Both the position numbers and the translations under genes were made by a program. A DNA stretch of 64,000 bases from Halopseudomonas pelagia CL-AP6 (GTDB lineage: Bacteria; Pseudomonadota; Gammaproteobacteria; Pseudomonadales; Pseudomonadaceae). Numbering within the stretch: the stretch's first letter is position 1; each line of letters starts with the position of its first letter. The stretch is taken from positions 1 through 64,000 of the forward strand of contig NZ_AROI01000003.1 of the NCBI RefSeq assembly GCF_000410875.1, written 5' to 3'. This document shows, piece after piece, positions 30,260 through 39,468 of this stretch. The notes beneath the pieces were generated by a model, which did no database searches, was not told where the DNA came from, and worked only from the letters and a program-made list of their open reading frames with translations.

Positions 30260-30736
30260 TCAGCGCATCGCTAGCGGAGTATCACTGCTTGCGATGCCGT
30301 TAGGGGGCATTATACGCAAAATACGCGGTTGCATATCCGGGTTGCTACGCTGGCGCCAAGCGTACCAGCGAACGCCAAAAAAGCCTGAAACCAAGCCGGT
30401 TAGCGCCGCAAGAATAACCCAGGGCTCCGCCAAACCTAAGCCCTCAGCCAAAAACGCAGCACCGAAAAGACCAATCAGAGGCACCAGATACATGCATAGA
30501 GACGCGTGGACGATGGCGTTTTCGGGCAAACCAATCACCACCTGATCGCCTACCTGCAAAGATCGATCACGCAACACGCGGATGTATCCCTGACGGGCAC
30601 CAGCACCGAGTCGCTGCAACAATGCCTGACCACAGCCAGCGCGGGCCTGACAACTGCCGCAGGTGTTACGCCGGATCGTCTCCACCCACGCCGCATCGGG
30701 CTCAAGACTGAGTACCCTGCCCTGTTCCTCGATCAC
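30260..30736 (-). CDS. mucC: MucC (RseC-family membrane protein)
   Basis: A 158-residue inner-membrane protein of the RseC/MucC family with the N-terminal cysteine cluster NTCGSCQARAGCG and two membrane segments (about 82-100 and 105-124). RseC proteins are linked to electron transfer to SoxR and to sigma-E control. The precise role of MucC is unclear. The GTG start overlaps the mucB stop (GTGA), indicating coupled translation. Confidence 0.93.
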   Translation of the reverse strand: MIEEQGRVLSLEPDAAWVETIRRNTCGSCQARAGCGQALLQRLGAGARQGYIRVLRDRSLQVGDQVVIGLPENAIVHASLCMYLVPLIGLFGAAFLAEGLGLAEPWVILAALTGLVSGFFGVRWYAWRQRSNPDMQPRILRIMPPNGIASSDTPLAMR

Positions 30737-31692
30737 TGCCGAATACCATCAAAGTCAGGCGCAAGCGAGTCGGCGACTCGCTCGGCAGCGGCGGCGGGCA
30801 CCTCCCCGACCACCGTCGCCAAGTAATCGCCCTCGGCTCGCACCAGCTTGCGGCTAATTGCTGCCGTAGGCCCAAGCTGGGCATGCAGATCATTCACAGG
30901 GGTGTCCGCGCCCAATGGCTCGATAAATAAGGTCATACGAGCAAGACCGTCGGTAAACACCTGGGTGATGACCTCCCCACCTGTGTCATCCAGCGCACGC
31001 ACCTCACTGTGCCCCAGAACGAATCCCGGTGGCAGCCAATTCGGGACCCAGTCCTTGCCGACATCAGTTTGAACGTCCTTACCAGCCCGCATCGGCAAAC
31101 AGACGCTAGTGGGCTGCAGCGCCTCATCCGCTACTTGGCCAAGCTGCAAAAACGTGAACTGAAAGCGTTCGAGCAAAACGCTGCGCTCGTTTACCAGCAA
31201 TGATTTGAGCAGCAGACCCGTTTCCTGATCCAGATACATTTCATAAGCATAACGAAAGCCATCGCGAGGCTTTACCGCGAGAACGAACACGGGGCGGTCT
31301 GCAACACGAGTTGAACCGAGCATTTGCAACGAATACCAATTAGGCAAGGCTTCAAGCTGTTCAGAAAGCTGGGTGGTCCCCTTCCAGATTGAGGCGAGCG
31401 CAATTGAACTGGTACACACCAATTCACCATTGCGCTTCAGCCACTCTTGCGGCTGACCATCGGTTTGCAGCACCCGCTCGGTAGTTTGTTCACCTTCACG
31501 TTGGCGCCAGACCTGATGAGTACTGAAGCTACCTGTGCGCTCGTAGACGAAAGCACCCTGGTAGCTCTGCTCGCGAGCGGCATCAAACATCCGCTTGAGC
31601 ATTTCGCTAGGCTCTTCAGCCAGCGCAGACGTCGTCAGGAACAGGGCCGCTACAGAAGCCCCCCATAGCGTCAATTGCCGTGTTGCTGACAT
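30733..31692 (-). CDS. mucB: Sigma factor AlgU regulatory protein MucB (RseB)
   Basis: A 319-residue periplasmic protein that binds the periplasmic part of MucA and shields it from proteolysis until lipid and misfolded porin signals arrive. It has a signal peptide ending near TSALA-EEPS, then an N-terminal LolA-like domain with YQGAFVYERTGSFSTHQVW, and a C-terminal domain with GDYLATVVGEVP. A GTG three codons upstream (31701) is possible, but AGGTG is better placed for the ATG at 31692. Downstream gene mucC overlaps it. Confidence 0.93.
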   Translation of the reverse strand: MSATRQLTLWGASVAALFLTTSALAEEPSEMLKRMFDAAREQSYQGAFVYERTGSFSTHQVWRQREGEQTTERVLQTDGQPQEWLKRNGELVCTSSIALASIWKGTTQLSEQLEALPNWYSLQMLGSTRVADRPVFVLAVKPRDGFRYAYEMYLDQETGLLLKSLLVNERSVLLERFQFTFLQLGQVADEALQPTSVCLPMRAGKDVQTDVGKDWVPNWLPPGFVLGHSEVRALDDTGGEVITQVFTDGLARMTLFIEPLGADTPVNDLHAQLGPTAAISRKLVRAEGDYLATVVGEVPAAAAERVADSLAPDFDGIRQ

Positions 31693-31706
31693 CCATCGCA
31701 CCTATT

Positions 31707-32345
31707 CTATTGGTTTTCCAGGCTCGCTGCCCGCGCGTAAGGGAGCAATTGCGGTGCCTCAAATCGCGAACTGTGCTCTGCATGCTGGCGCAGATAAGTA
31801 CCAATGCGTTGTTCCTGCCACGCTGAAGGTGCCTTCTGCTCGGCGGAGGCGTCAGCATTCAGTTGCGACTGGGAGGAAAACCCGGCCAGAACCGCGCCGC
31901 CCTGAGTGGATTGCACCGGAGTCGGTTGCACCGGGGCAGAAGGCGCCACAGCAGCTGGAGCAACAGCCGCAGCGGGAAGCTCGGCGAGCATCGCCGGATC
32001 CCCAGGCGAACCGTCTTGATTAAACATATTCACCCCGACCAGCACCGCCAAGGTAACCGACGCTGCCACAGCGAGACGACTTAAGTTCTGCCACACGCGT
32101 GGCGACTTACGCTCAACCATGACGGGCGCCTCATCGGCAATGAGGGCGGCAATTCCGGCGGACAGATCGATTTTCGGCTGCCAGGGCTCTTTATGCATTA
32201 TGGCTCGCGCCATCTGATAGCGATCCCAGGTGCTGCGCATTGCCGGATCGCTTTCACTGGCCTGAAGTACGCGGCGGATTTCAAGTTCATCCGCCTCGTT
32301 GTCCATTAGCGCAGAGAGTGACTCCTGCAAGGATTGATTGCTCAT
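31707..32345 (-). CDS. mucA: Anti-sigma factor MucA (RseA)
   Basis: A 212-residue single-pass inner-membrane anti-sigma factor. The cytoplasmic AlgU-binding part (about 1-80) includes LSALMDNEADELEIRRVL, and the membrane segment lies at about 91-107 (LAVAASVTLAVLVGVNMF). The periplasmic tail binds MucB and ends PYARAASLENQ, close to P. aeruginosa MucA. The gene is intact, with none of the truncations seen in mucoid strains. The periplasmic part is somewhat longer than the 194-residue P. aeruginosa protein because of an Ala/Pro-rich stretch. Confidence 0.95.
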   Translation of the reverse strand: MSNQSLQESLSALMDNEADELEIRRVLQASESDPAMRSTWDRYQMARAIMHKEPWQPKIDLSAGIAALIADEAPVMVERKSPRVWQNLSRLAVAASVTLAVLVGVNMFNQDGSPGDPAMLAELPAAAVAPAAVAPSAPVQPTPVQSTQGGAVLAGFSSQSQLNADASAEQKAPSAWQEQRIGTYLRQHAEHSSRFEAPQLLPYARAASLENQ

Positions 32346-32404
32346 CGCTTTACCTCAGCTAGTGGCCCAAAAGGGGCTTGCATTAAACACCCATCGGCCA
32401 AGAT

Positions 32405-32980
32405 TCAATCTTCGATCAATGGCTTAAGTGCTTTATCGATTGCCTCACGAGCTCTGAAAATACGTGATCTCACCGTACCAACAGGACAACTCATCACCGC
32501 GGCAATATCTTCATAGCTCAGACCTTCAAATTCGCGCAAAGTTAGAGCCGTTCTTAAATCATCGGGCAATTGCTGCAAGGTGCGATTGATCATCTGCTCA
32601 ATCTCGTTGCGTAGCATATCCCGTTCCGGTGAGTGAATATCCTTGAGGGCACTATCGCCATCATGATACTCAGCCTCATCGGCCGCTATGTCTGAATCTG
32701 GAGGGCGTCTGCCTCGAGCCACCAGATAATTTTTCGCCGTGTTGATCGCTATGCGATACAACCAGGTGTAAAAGGCACTGTCACCACGAAAATTGGCCAA
32801 TGCACGGTAAGCTTTAATAAAAGCCTCCTGCGCTACGTCCTGAGCCTCGTGGCTGTCGTGCACAAAACGGGTAACCAAAGCGAGAATCTTGTGCTGGTAC
32901 TTAAGCACCAAAAGATCAAAAGCTCGCTTGTCACCACGCTGAACCCGTTCGACCAACTGCTGATCGGTCTGCTCAGTCAT
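32405..32980 (-). CDS. algU: RNA polymerase sigma factor AlgU (RpoE)
   Basis: A 191-residue ECF sigma factor (sigma-22/E) for envelope stress and exopolysaccharide genes. Region 2 holds DVAQEAFIKAYRALANFRGDSAFYTWLYRIAINTAKN in two parts, and region 4 is LREFEGLSYEDIAAVMSCPVGTVRSRIFRAREAI. Sequence is very close to P. aeruginosa AlgU. The start at 32980 (MTEQTDQQLVERV) has GGAG 8 bases upstream. The 52-codon upstream extension runs through the promoter region and is rejected. It leads the operon algU-mucA-mucB-mucC-mucD, behind two AlgU-type promoters. Confidence 0.97.
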   Translation of the reverse strand: MTEQTDQQLVERVQRGDKRAFDLLVLKYQHKILALVTRFVHDSHEAQDVAQEAFIKAYRALANFRGDSAFYTWLYRIAINTAKNYLVARGRRPPDSDIAADEAEYHDGDSALKDIHSPERDMLRNEIEQMINRTLQQLPDDLRTALTLREFEGLSYEDIAAVMSCPVGTVRSRIFRAREAIDKALKPLIED

Positions 32981-33030
32981 TGAGCAGCTCCGCAGCGCCA
33001 GCGCGAGGGCTTTAGCCCCGCCTTGTTGTG

Positions 33031-33057
33031 ATAGACCCGCAATATAAGCAAAAGTTC
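33031..33057 (-). promoter_or_regulatory. AlgU-type promoter, proximal
   Basis: GAACTT at 33057-33052 (-35), then 16 bases, then TCTAT at 33035-33031 (-10). This matches the ECF sigma-22 pattern GAACTT-N16/17-TCtgA. It points at algU, and the transcript would start roughly 45 bases before the algU ATG. It is consistent with autoregulation of algU. Confidence 0.75.
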
Positions 33058-33078
33058 TCCCCTCGTCAGGCTCAGCAA

Positions 33079-33105
33079 TATGAGCGGGCGGCCAAGCAAA
33101 AGTTC
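33079..33105 (-). promoter_or_regulatory. AlgU-type promoter, distal
   Basis: GAACTT at 33105-33100, a 16-base spacer and TCATA at 33083-33079. The -35 element and the six bases after it (GAACTTTTGCTT) are identical to those of the proximal promoter 48 bases downstream. This points to two tandem self-regulated promoters, as reported for algU of P. aeruginosa. Confidence 0.62.
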
Positions 33106-33258
33106 CGCGCTCTGATCTGATATAAGCGTAAATCATAGCAAGTATCGAGCCTGTTGCGGAAACCCCTTGTAAAGCTGACAGTATTGCCTGAGAGGTAGCT
33201 TCTATATACTACTGAGCCGACCCTACGAATACGCCCTGCGAGAGCCAACCGGAGTGCC

Positions 33259-34872
33259 ATGACACACGCACAGCAATATGACGTACTGGTAATCGGCAGC
33301 GGCGCTGCCGGCCTTACCCTGGCGCTGAACCTGGCCGATCATCTGCGCGTGGGTGTCATCAGCAAAGGGCAGCTATCTGAAGGTTCAACCTATTGGGCTC
33401 AGGGCGGCGTTGCAGCGGTGTTAGATGATACCGATACGGTGGACGCGCACGTGCAGGACACGTTGGAAGCAGGTGGTGGGCTTTGTCACGAGGATGCCGT
33501 ACGGCAGATTGTCGGCAGCAGCCGCGAAGCCATCGGCTGGCTGATCGAACAGGGTGTCCCTTTTACTCGGGAAATCCGCGAAGACGGCAGTGAAAGCGAC
33601 GACTTTCATCTCACCATGGAAGGCGGCCATAGCCACCGGCGGATTATCCATGCCGCCGATGCAACCGGTGCGGCTATTTTCAATACCCTGCTACTCAAAG
33701 CTCAGGAGCATGACAACATCGTGTTGCTGGAGAACCGCGTTGCCGTCGACCTGATTACCAGCGGCAAACTCGGTCTGCCGGGAGACCGCTGCCTGGGCGC
33801 ATACATCCTTAACCGCAGCACCGGGCATGTAGAGACCTACGCCGCGCGTTTTACCGTGCTCGCCACCGGCGGTGCCAGCAAAGTTTATTTGTACACCAGC
33901 AACCCCGACAGCGCATCGGGCGATGGCATTGCCATGGCTTGGCGAGCGGGCTGCCGCGTCGCCAACTTGGAGTTCAATCAATTCCATCCCACCTGCCTCT
34001 ACCATCCCAAGGCCAAAAGCTTCTTGGTCACAGAGGCCCTGCGTGGGGAAGGTGCACTGCTCAAGCTACCTGATGGCCAGCGCTTTATGCCGCGCTTTGA
34101 TCACCGCGCCGAACTCGCGCCCCGAGATATCGTCGCACGGGCTATCGATCATGAAATGAAACGCCTGGGCCTGGATTGCGTATTTCTTGATATTAGTCAC
34201 AAGCCAGCCGAGTTTATCCGCAGCCACTTTCCCACGGTGTACGAACGTTGCCTGACCTTTGGCATCGACATTACCCGCGAACCCATACCGGTTGTGCCTG
34301 CAGCCCATTACACCTGTGGCGGCGTTATGGTTGACCCTAATGGGCGTACCGATCTGAGTGCGCTGTACGCCATCGGGGAGACCAGCTTCACTGGTCTGCA
34401 CGGCGCCAATCGCATGGCCAGTAACTCGCTGCTCGAATGCATTGTCTATGGCCGATCAGCAAGCCAGGATATTCTCCAGCGAGTCGACGCCAACCCCATG
34501 CCTGCAGACCTGCCCCATTGGGATGAAAGCCAGGTAACGGACTCCGATGAAGATGTGATCATCTCGCACAACTGGGATGAGCTTCGGCGCTTCATGTGGG
34601 ACTACGTGGGGATCGTGCGCACTACCAAACGCCTGCAGCGCGCGAAACATCGGGTGGATATGCTGCGCGCTGAAATCCATGAATTCTACAGTAATTACAC
34701 AGTCACCCGTGACCTGCTGGAGCTGCGCAATCTAGCCCTGGTAGCCGACTTGATCATCCAGTCTGCAATGCTGCGCCAGGAGAGCCGGGGGCTGCATTAC
34801 ACGCTAGACTACCCCGACCTGCTAGCAGAGGCCAAAGACACTATTCTGCTGCCACCCAGCGCTGCCGACTGA
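33259..34872 (+). CDS. nadB: L-aspartate oxidase
   Basis: A 537-residue flavoenzyme that oxidises L-aspartate to iminoaspartate, the first step of NAD synthesis. FAD-binding [11 protein letters not shown] is near residue 13. Further family motifs are [12 protein letters not shown], the active-site region [17 protein letters not shown], and [19 protein letters not shown] precedes the ATG. It is divergent from algU, as in other pseudomonads, and its 3' end overlaps ygfX on the other strand by 32 bases. Confidence 0.96.
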   Translation: MTHAQQYDVLVIGSGAAGLTLALNLADHLRVGVISKGQLSEGSTYWAQGGVAAVLDDTDTVDAHVQDTLEAGGGLCHEDAVRQIVGSSREAIGWLIEQGVPFTREIREDGSESDDFHLTMEGGHSHRRIIHAADATGAAIFNTLLLKAQEHDNIVLLENRVAVDLITSGKLGLPGDRCLGAYILNRSTGHVETYAARFTVLATGGASKVYLYTSNPDSASGDGIAMAWRAGCRVANLEFNQFHPTCLYHPKAKSFLVTEALRGEGALLKLPDGQRFMPRFDHRAELAPRDIVARAIDHEMKRLGLDCVFLDISHKPAEFIRSHFPTVYERCLTFGIDITREPIPVVPAAHYTCGGVMVDPNGRTDLSALYAIGETSFTGLHGANRMASNSLLECIVYGRSASQDILQRVDANPMPADLPHWDESQVTDSDEDVIISHNWDELRRFMWDYVGIVRTTKRLQRAKHRVDMLRAEIHEFYSNYTVTRDLLELRNLALVADLIIQSAMLRQESRGLHYTLDYPDLLAEAKDTILLPPSAAD

Positions 34873-35293
34873 AGCGCAGACGCAAACGCAGGCGGCGCAG
34901 CGCCTCTTCCGCCGCCGCATCGGCGGGCAACACCACTGATACCGGCCACCAGCGGCCCGGTTCACGCAGCCGCACCACTGTAAGAAAGGCACTGACAAAA
35001 GTATCAGCCAGTAGCCGTGCACCAGCTTCAGAGCCGTCACGGCGCAACACATGCCAACCTTGACTATCAAATCGCAGACCCGTGACCGAGCTAGCATGAC
35101 GCAAGCTGACCTGCCGCGGCCAGACCCACAGACAATACCCCGCTACCACCAGCATCATTGCGCCAGCCCACAGGCCGGGAATGGCGCTACGGTACAACGC
35201 CAATGCCGCAAGCAATGAGAAGAACACCAGTGCCCCGCCAAGAAAACGCGAGGGCTGACGTTGCAAAAGCAGATAATCAGTTTGGCTGAACAC
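34841..35293 (-). CDS. ygfX: YgfX-family membrane protein
   Basis: A 150-residue protein with two membrane segments (about 19-33 and 40-58) and a cytoplasmic C-terminal part rich in Arg. Its position directly after sdhE, with a 17-base overlap, and its layout match YgfX (CptA), reported in E. coli as a toxin-like inhibitor of cytoskeletal proteins. Sequence similarity within this family is low, so the name rests partly on context. The 3' end overlaps nadB. Confidence 0.7.
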   Translation of the reverse strand: MFSQTDYLLLQRQPSRFLGGALVFFSLLAALALYRSAIPGLWAGAMMLVVAGYCLWVWPRQVSLRHASSVTGLRFDSQGWHVLRRDGSEAGARLLADTFVSAFLTVVRLREPGRWWPVSVVLPADAAAEEALRRLRLRLRFSRQRWVAAE

Positions 35294-35531
35294 GGTCCAG
35301 TATCATCCTTACCATTCGTTTGAGGTCGGGGTCGTCCGGCTCACTACGCTGCATGAACCAGCCGAACATATCCTGGTCTTCACAGGCCAGCAACTTGCTG
35401 AAACGCTCTTTGTCAGTCGGATCAAGATCACTGTAAGCTTCTTGCAGAAACGGCAACAGGAGTACATCCAGCTCCAGCATGCCGCGACGGCTCTGCCAAA
35501 ACAAACGCTTCATTTCTATATCGGCCGACAT
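35277..35531 (-). CDS. sdhE: FAD assembly factor SdhE
   Basis: An 84-residue protein that promotes covalent flavinylation of succinate dehydrogenase and fumarate reductase. The family motif RGMLELD lies within [12 protein letters not shown] near residue 17, and DQDMFGWF is also typical. The start at 35531 has GGAGAGG upstream and gives the normal family size; the 53-codon extension is rejected. It forms a two-gene unit with ygfX and is divergent from ygfZ. Confidence 0.93.
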   Translation of the reverse strand: MSADIEMKRLFWQSRRGMLELDVLLLPFLQEAYSDLDPTDKERFSKLLACEDQDMFGWFMQRSEPDDPDLKRMVRMILDRVQPN

Positions 35532-35663
35532 CAAAACCTCTCCACAACAAGTTGAAAGCGCCCATGGGCGCACACGTTTCATTATAGGCGCAAGCCAACA
35601 CTGACAAGCATGCACCATAGTCCTATGATGTAACAGCTGACTACACCAGACAATTTGAGGCCC

Positions 35664-36695
35664 ATGAGCACAATCACAGCACCAGAACAAATCCTACAGG
35701 ACCGCTTTGCTGCTAGCGCGCAGAACCAGGGCGAAATGCCTGTCACCGGAATGACCTGGCTCGGCCACGAGCGCATTCTCTGCGTGGATGGCATCGATGC
35801 AAAGCGCTTCTTACAAGGCCAGCTCACCTGCGATGTCAATCTGCTGGCCAATCCGGGCAGTACCTTGGGCGCACGCTGTAACCCCAAAGGCCGCATACAG
35901 TCCAGCTTCCGACTGCTACACCACGCCGAGAATACCTACCTTCTGGCATTGCACAAGGATGTCCTGGAGAGCCAGAGCAGCGATCTAGGTAAATACGCGG
36001 TATTTTTCAAGGCCAGCATCAGTGATGCCAGCCCTGACTGGGTTCGCATCGGGCTCTGGGGGCCCCAAGCTGCACAGGCACTACAACACACCGGCTTTAC
36101 TCCACCGGAGCATACCGACCAGGTCACCACCTCCCCCCGCGGCGCAGTCATCCGCGTACCCGGCATTGACCGCTTTGAAGTCTGGCTGGCCGAGGAAACC
36201 GCGCTGCCTACGCTGGATCTGATGCAGACCATTGCTACGCCCACAGCATTGAATGCATGGCTATTGCTACAGATACGTAATGGTCTGGGCGAGATTGATG
36301 CCGCTACCCGCGAGAGCTTCATTCCGCAGATGCTGAATATGCAGTTATTCGGCGCCGTCAGTTTCAGAAAAGGCTGCTATACCGGGCAGGAAATCGTTGC
36401 CCGAATGCAGTACCTGGGTAAACTCAAGCGGCGGATGTTCAGATTGTTGATGACTGGCGACCAGCCTTTGCCGGCGGGAACTCCTATTGTCAATCACGCC
36501 AGCGGCCAGACGCTTGGCGAGGTGGTCTTGAGTGCTTGCGCGGGAACTCAAGTAGAAATATTAGCGGTCTTGCAAAAAGATGCGGCACAATTGGTACAAT
36601 TATCGGCAATTGATAGCGAAGGGCCATTACTGACCATCGCTGACCTACCTTATGATATTGAACTAGCCGCCAGCGAAGCCGCGCCGGCCAACTGA
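35664..36695 (+). CDS. ygfZ: Folate-binding protein YgfZ
   Basis: A 343-residue GcvT-fold protein that binds tetrahydrofolate and supports repair or assembly of certain Fe-S proteins such as MiaB. The family signature [21 protein letters not shown] is present, split here as KGCYTGQE and [13 protein letters not shown], with the conserved cysteine. The start at 35664 follows TTGAGG. It is divergent from sdhE. The HDOD gene follows after 15 bases on the same strand. Confidence 0.93.
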   Translation: MSTITAPEQILQDRFAASAQNQGEMPVTGMTWLGHERILCVDGIDAKRFLQGQLTCDVNLLANPGSTLGARCNPKGRIQSSFRLLHHAENTYLLALHKDVLESQSSDLGKYAVFFKASISDASPDWVRIGLWGPQAAQALQHTGFTPPEHTDQVTTSPRGAVIRVPGIDRFEVWLAEETALPTLDLMQTIATPTALNAWLLLQIRNGLGEIDAATRESFIPQMLNMQLFGAVSFRKGCYTGQEIVARMQYLGKLKRRMFRLLMTGDQPLPAGTPIVNHASGQTLGEVVLSACAGTQVEILAVLQKDAAQLVQLSAIDSEGPLLTIADLPYDIELAASEAAPAN

Positions 36696-36710
36696 ACAAG
36701 GAAACAGCCT

Positions 36711-37541
36711 ATGACTGATCTGGCCCAGCGCGTACAGGATGAGTTGATCCAAGCCATTGAAAAGGACCAACTGGTCCTGCCAACCCTGCCAGAAGTGGCG
36801 CTACGGGTTCGCGAGGCTGCCGAGGATCCTGACGTCAACATCGCCCACCTGGTGCGCGAGATCAGCAATGATGCCGCGCTCAGCGCACGCTTAATCAAGG
36901 TGGTCAACAGTCCGCTGCTACGTACCCGGCAGGAAATTACCGATCTGAGCATGGCGGTCAATCGGATGGGCATTACCTACACCGCGAATCTGGCTATCGG
37001 CCTGGCCATGGCGCAAATGTTTCAGGCGACCTCGGACATCATTGATCGCAAGATGCGTGAAGTCTGGACGCGCAGTACCGAGGTAGCAGGCATCAGCCAT
37101 GTATTGTGCCGGCACTACACCAAACTCAAACCCGACCAGGCTACGCTGGCTGGCCTGGTGCACCAGATCGGTGTGCTACCAATCCTTAGCTATGCCGAAG
37201 ACCATGACCAACTGCTGGCCGATCCGTCCAGCCTGGATCTGGTTATCGAGCGCATCCATCCAATGATCGGCGATCGCATTCTCGAAGCCTGGGATTTCCC
37301 CGTACCGCTACGCCATGTACCGACTCAACACCTGGATTTCAAGCGCAATTCGCCCAGCGTCGATTACGCCGACATCGTTCAGGTGGCTATGCTGCAAAGC
37401 CTGAGCAGCGACCACCCTCTCGCGCAGATGGACTGGAATAGCATTCCAGCCTTTGCCAAATTGGGCATTAGCCAAGATGGCGAAGGCGAGGAAGAAGATC
37501 TATCGGCCGAGATGGAAGCGGCGATGGCGTTGCTCGGCTAA
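36711..37541 (+). CDS. HDOD domain-containing protein
   Basis: A 276-residue cytosolic protein with an HDOD domain over about residues 20-215 (LPTLPEVALRVREAAEDPDVNIAHLVREIS in two halves, then LVHQIGVLPIL). The metal-binding HD pair is not obviously intact, as is usual for HDOD proteins, which act in signalling rather than as phosphohydrolases. The acidic C-terminal tail (GEGEEEDLSAEMEAAM) is distinctive. It is probably co-transcribed with ygfZ. The signal it serves is unknown. Confidence 0.87.
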   Translation: MTDLAQRVQDELIQAIEKDQLVLPTLPEVALRVREAAEDPDVNIAHLVREISNDAALSARLIKVVNSPLLRTRQEITDLSMAVNRMGITYTANLAIGLAMAQMFQATSDIIDRKMREVWTRSTEVAGISHVLCRHYTKLKPDQATLAGLVHQIGVLPILSYAEDHDQLLADPSSLDLVIERIHPMIGDRILEAWDFPVPLRHVPTQHLDFKRNSPSVDYADIVQVAMLQSLSSDHPLAQMDWNSIPAFAKLGISQDGEGEEEDLSAEMEAAMALLG

Positions 37542-37563
37542 GCAACTGGCAGCTAATTGCAGA

Positions 37564-38379
37564 TTAACGATTACGCCACTGGGGTGGGCGCTTTTCAAAA
37601 AAGGCGTTGACCCCCTCCAGGGTATCGTCGTGATCGAAAAGATCGACGAAGCGTTCACGCTCCTGCGCCAGCAGACCGTTTAACGGTTGCTCGCGCGCGC
37701 CCTGAATCAGAACCTTGCAAGCCTTGACCGCCAGCGGACTCTGCCGCCCAACCTGAGCTGCCAGCCGCAGTGCGGTAGTCAGCGCTTGGCCCTCTTCGAC
37801 CACTTCCTCTACCAGACCGATGCGCTCGGCCTTCACCCCATCAACGCGCTCACCACACAGAATCATGCGTTTGGCCCAGCCCTCTCCAACCAACCAGGAA
37901 AGCGCTTGAGTACCGCCAGCGCAGGGCAGCAAACCAACGCTGGCCTCGGGCAAAGCGAGCTGCACCTGACGCTCGGCAATACGGATGTCGCAGGCCAGAG
38001 CACACTCAAGACCACCGCCCATGGCATAGCCATTCAGTGCAGCAATGGACACCCCGGAAAAATCCCTCAAAGCTTCAAACGCCTGACCAAACAACCGAGC
38101 CATCAGCCGTGCGCGGGCCTTGTCGCCATCGGCGAACAGCTTGAGGTCGGCGCCGGCAGAGAAGAAGCGCTCACCACGGCCGGTAATGACCAATGCATAG
38201 ATCTCCGGATCAGCACTCAAATGTGCCACCAGTTCGACCAGACCATGTAAGGTGTCGGTATCCCAGGTATTGGCGGGGGCGTTATCAATGGTCACCAGCG
38301 CGGTATGCCCGACCTTCTGCACCACCAGTTTATCAGTGCGTGGTACCAGAGCGGTGTAGGGTTGCAATGCATGATCCAT
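37564..38379 (-). CDS. Enoyl-CoA hydratase/isomerase family protein
   Basis: A 271-residue crotonase-fold protein. The CoA-binding and oxyanion motifs are visible: FFSAGADLKLF near residue 72 and GGGLECALACDIRIA near 120. Both crotonase glutamates are present (the E of GGGLE and the E of LPEASVGLLPCAGGTQ), so hydratase activity is likely. It follows ung after a 35-base gap. P. aeruginosa has a related enzyme (DspI, PA0745) not far from its ung that makes the dispersal signal cis-2-decenoic acid. Whether this is an orthologue cannot be settled here. Confidence 0.88.
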   Translation of the reverse strand: MDHALQPYTALVPRTDKLVVQKVGHTALVTIDNAPANTWDTDTLHGLVELVAHLSADPEIYALVITGRGERFFSAGADLKLFADGDKARARLMARLFGQAFEALRDFSGVSIAALNGYAMGGGLECALACDIRIAERQVQLALPEASVGLLPCAGGTQALSWLVGEGWAKRMILCGERVDGVKAERIGLVEEVVEEGQALTTALRLAAQVGRQSPLAVKACKVLIQGAREQPLNGLLAQERERFVDLFDHDDTLEGVNAFFEKRPPQWRNR

Positions 38380-38414
38380 AAAGCACTCCAGAACAGTAGA
38401 ACAAAGGATATTTT

Positions 38415-39125
38415 CTAGACTGCGCCATCCGGCAGGCGCCAGTCAATCGGTTGTCGCCCCTGCGCCTGCAGGTACGCATTGACAGCTGAAAAATGGCCGT
38501 TGCCAATAAATCCACGGTGTGCAGAGAGCGGCGAGGGATGCACAGAGGTCAGCACTTTGTGCGCGGACAGGTCGACCTGCGCGGCTTTCTTCTGTGCGTA
38601 GCTACCCCAAAGCAAAAAGACCAGATGCTCGTGCTTTCTGGCCGCAACCTCGATCACCTTGGTGGTAAACGTCTCCCAGCCCCGACCGGCATGCGCACCT
38701 GCACTGGCCTGTTCGACAGTCAATACGGCATTGAGCAATAACACGCCCTGCTCCGCCCAACTTTGCAAACAACCATGCGCCGGAATCGGTAGTCCCAGAT
38801 CCCGCTGTAATTCCTTGAAAATATTCTGTAGCGACGGCGGCGGGCGTATCCCCGGTGGAACAGAAAAGCTAAGCCCATGAGCTTGGCCCGGACCGTGATA
38901 CGGGTCCTGACCAATAATGACCACCCTGACCTGGTCCAGCGGTGTCGTATTCAGCGCATTGAATATCTGCGGACCGGGCGGAAAAATTACTTTGCCAGCG
39001 CGTTTCTCTGCCAACAGAAAAGCCCGCAGCTGCTGCATATAAGGCTTCTGGAGTTCATCATCCAGAGCCGCCTTCCAGCCCGGCTCCAGCGCCACATTGC
39101 GCTCAGCCACATTACCCTCAGCCAT
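38415..39125 (-). CDS. ung: Uracil-DNA glycosylase
   Basis: A 236-residue family-1 uracil-DNA glycosylase that excises uracil from DNA. The catalytic Asp lies in [18 protein letters not shown] and the catalytic His loop is [11 protein letters not shown]. The uracil-binding [10 protein letters not shown] is also intact. The start at 39125 ([10 protein letters not shown]) comes 2 bases after the stop of the small membrane-protein gene, so the two are likely coupled. The longer upstream frame is rejected. Confidence 0.97.
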   Translation of the reverse strand: MAEGNVAERNVALEPGWKAALDDELQKPYMQQLRAFLLAEKRAGKVIFPPGPQIFNALNTTPLDQVRVVIIGQDPYHGPGQAHGLSFSVPPGIRPPPSLQNIFKELQRDLGLPIPAHGCLQSWAEQGVLLLNAVLTVEQASAGAHAGRGWETFTTKVIEVAARKHEHLVFLLWGSYAQKKAAQVDLSAHKVLTSVHPSPLSAHRGFIGNGHFSAVNAYLQAQGRQPIDWRLPDGAV

Positions 39126-39127
39126 AG

Positions 39128-39457
39128 TCACTGCGCTACCGGTACCGACTGGGCATTGCAACGCACCACACGCTGACGATTATCCACCAGCAAGCCAGAC
39201 AATCCGTTGTGCCGGTTGTCATGTAACACCAGTATGCCGTCAACGCATTCAGCGACCTGATTGGCTGAGCGGCTGCGCATTTGCCCAGCCTCGGCCGACC
39301 CCACGGTGACCAAACTGAATTCCGCCACCAACATGCCCTGCTCCTCTCGGCTAAAATTCAGATAACCATAGAAATACAGAACCATGACTGTGGCCAATAC
39401 GGTGGCAAAAAAAGTCAGGATCATCGGCAACTTGTTCAGCTCTTTGGTCTCACTCAC
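39128..39457 (-). CDS. Small membrane-anchored protein of unknown function
   Basis: A 109-residue protein with one N-terminal membrane segment (about 12-32, [21 protein letters not shown]) and a soluble, probably periplasmic tail with two cysteines (residues 71 and 100) that could form a disulfide. I recognise no family. It starts with GTG 8 bases after GAGGAA, begins 11 bases after the QEGLA gene and ends 2 bases before ung. That tight packing supports a real gene. Confidence 0.68.
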   Translation of the reverse strand: MSETKELNKLPMILTFFATVLATVMVLYFYGYLNFSREEQGMLVAEFSLVTVGSAEAGQMRSRSANQVAECVDGILVLHDNRHNGLSGLLVDNRQRVVRCNAQSVPVAQ

Positions 39458-39468
39458 AGATCATTTCC

